From the NCBI GenBank assembly GCA_025464585.1, contig JAODGL010000044.1, positions 14,751 through 20,436 on the forward strand: a stretch of 5,686 nucleotides of DNA, written 5' to 3'. The stretch is from Methanosarcinales archaeon. GTDB taxonomy: Archaea > Halobacteriota > Syntropharchaeia > Alkanophagales > Methanospirareceae. Both the position numbers and the translations under genes were made by a program. The notes under the pieces were generated by a model, which made no database searches, had not been told where the DNA came from, and saw nothing but the letters and a program-made list of their open reading frames with translations. Shown here piece by piece: positions 5,485 through 5,686 of the stretch (positions are counted from its first letter, which is position 1; every line of letters begins with the position of its first letter).

Positions 5485-5686
5485 TTACCTCATTTCCAGA
5501 ACCTCACGAATCCCCAGCCGGTTTACGAACTTAAAAAGGAACTCCTGCTTGAAATTTGAGTATGCGACCTTATCAGGAACTGCTATTGCCATCTTCCGGT
5601 CAGATAATTTTGGATACGCCTCTTTAAACACAACTTCGATTTTTCCTATCCATTTCGGGATGTCCTCAGTTATAAAGACTACCGGG
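5485..5686 (-). CDS. Unrecognised protein, C-terminal fragment entering from the right edge
   Basis: One minus-strand frame is open from the window edge (5685) to a TAA at 5487-5485, giving the last 66 residues of a protein whose start lies outside. The segment begins PVVFITEDIPKWIGKIEVVF and ends VNRLGIREVLEMR. It is soluble-looking, with alternating hydrophobic and charged residues, a likely beta strand (PVVFIT), a second strand (KMAIAVP) and a terminal helix (about 46-66). No membrane segment or known motif is visible, and I cannot assign a family. It precedes dinB by 39 bases on the same strand and could share its transcript. The clean coding pattern and the sensible placement of the stop support a real gene. 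Confidence 0.65.
   Translation of the reverse strand, partial: PVVFITEDIPKWIGKIEVVFKEAYPKLSDRKMAIAVPDKVAYSNFKQEFLFKFVNRLGIREVLEMR

Overview
This 5.7 kb window looks like a chromosomal segment from a euryarchaeon, probably methanogen- or ANME-like. The evidence is an archaeal-type NMN adenylyltransferase, a surface protein ending in a PGF-type sorting signal, a DinB/Dbh-type Y-family polymerase, TATA-like AT-rich boxes in the gaps, purine-rich Shine-Dalgarno sites, tightly packed genes and moderate GC. The exact lineage cannot be fixed from the sequence alone. No RNA gene, CRISPR array, insertion sequence or prophage gene was seen.

Left part (1-530, minus strand): a metallo-beta-lactamase-fold hydrolase of the UlaG-like/COG2220 type, cut at its C-terminus by the window edge. 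A roughly 100-base divergent gap (531-629) follows and holds candidate promoter boxes for both directions.

Middle part (630-2426, plus strand): three very tightly spaced genes, with gaps of 2 and 1 bases. They are a membrane-anchored surface protein with two repeated domains and a C-terminal PGF sorting signal, a small protein with two membrane segments, and the NMN adenylyltransferase NadM, which makes NAD. They probably share one transcript. No functional link between the two envelope proteins and NAD synthesis can be read from the sequence.

Right part (2428-5686, minus strand): a ClC-family chloride transporter or channel with a C-terminal CBS pair, whose stop codon lies one base from the nadM stop; then a Y-family DNA polymerase IV; then the C-terminal 66 codons of an unrecognised protein that enters from the right edge. 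The polymerase and the ClC both use GTG starts. A perfect tandem 10-bp repeat lies in the short gap just before the polymerase start.

I do not see a clear undescribed multi-gene system here. The points most worth a second look are the substituted key positions in the ClC protein, the tandem repeat before dinB, the acidic insertion and missing PCNA-binding tail in the polymerase, and the conserved-looking pairing of a PGF-anchored surface protein with a tiny membrane protein upstream of nadM.
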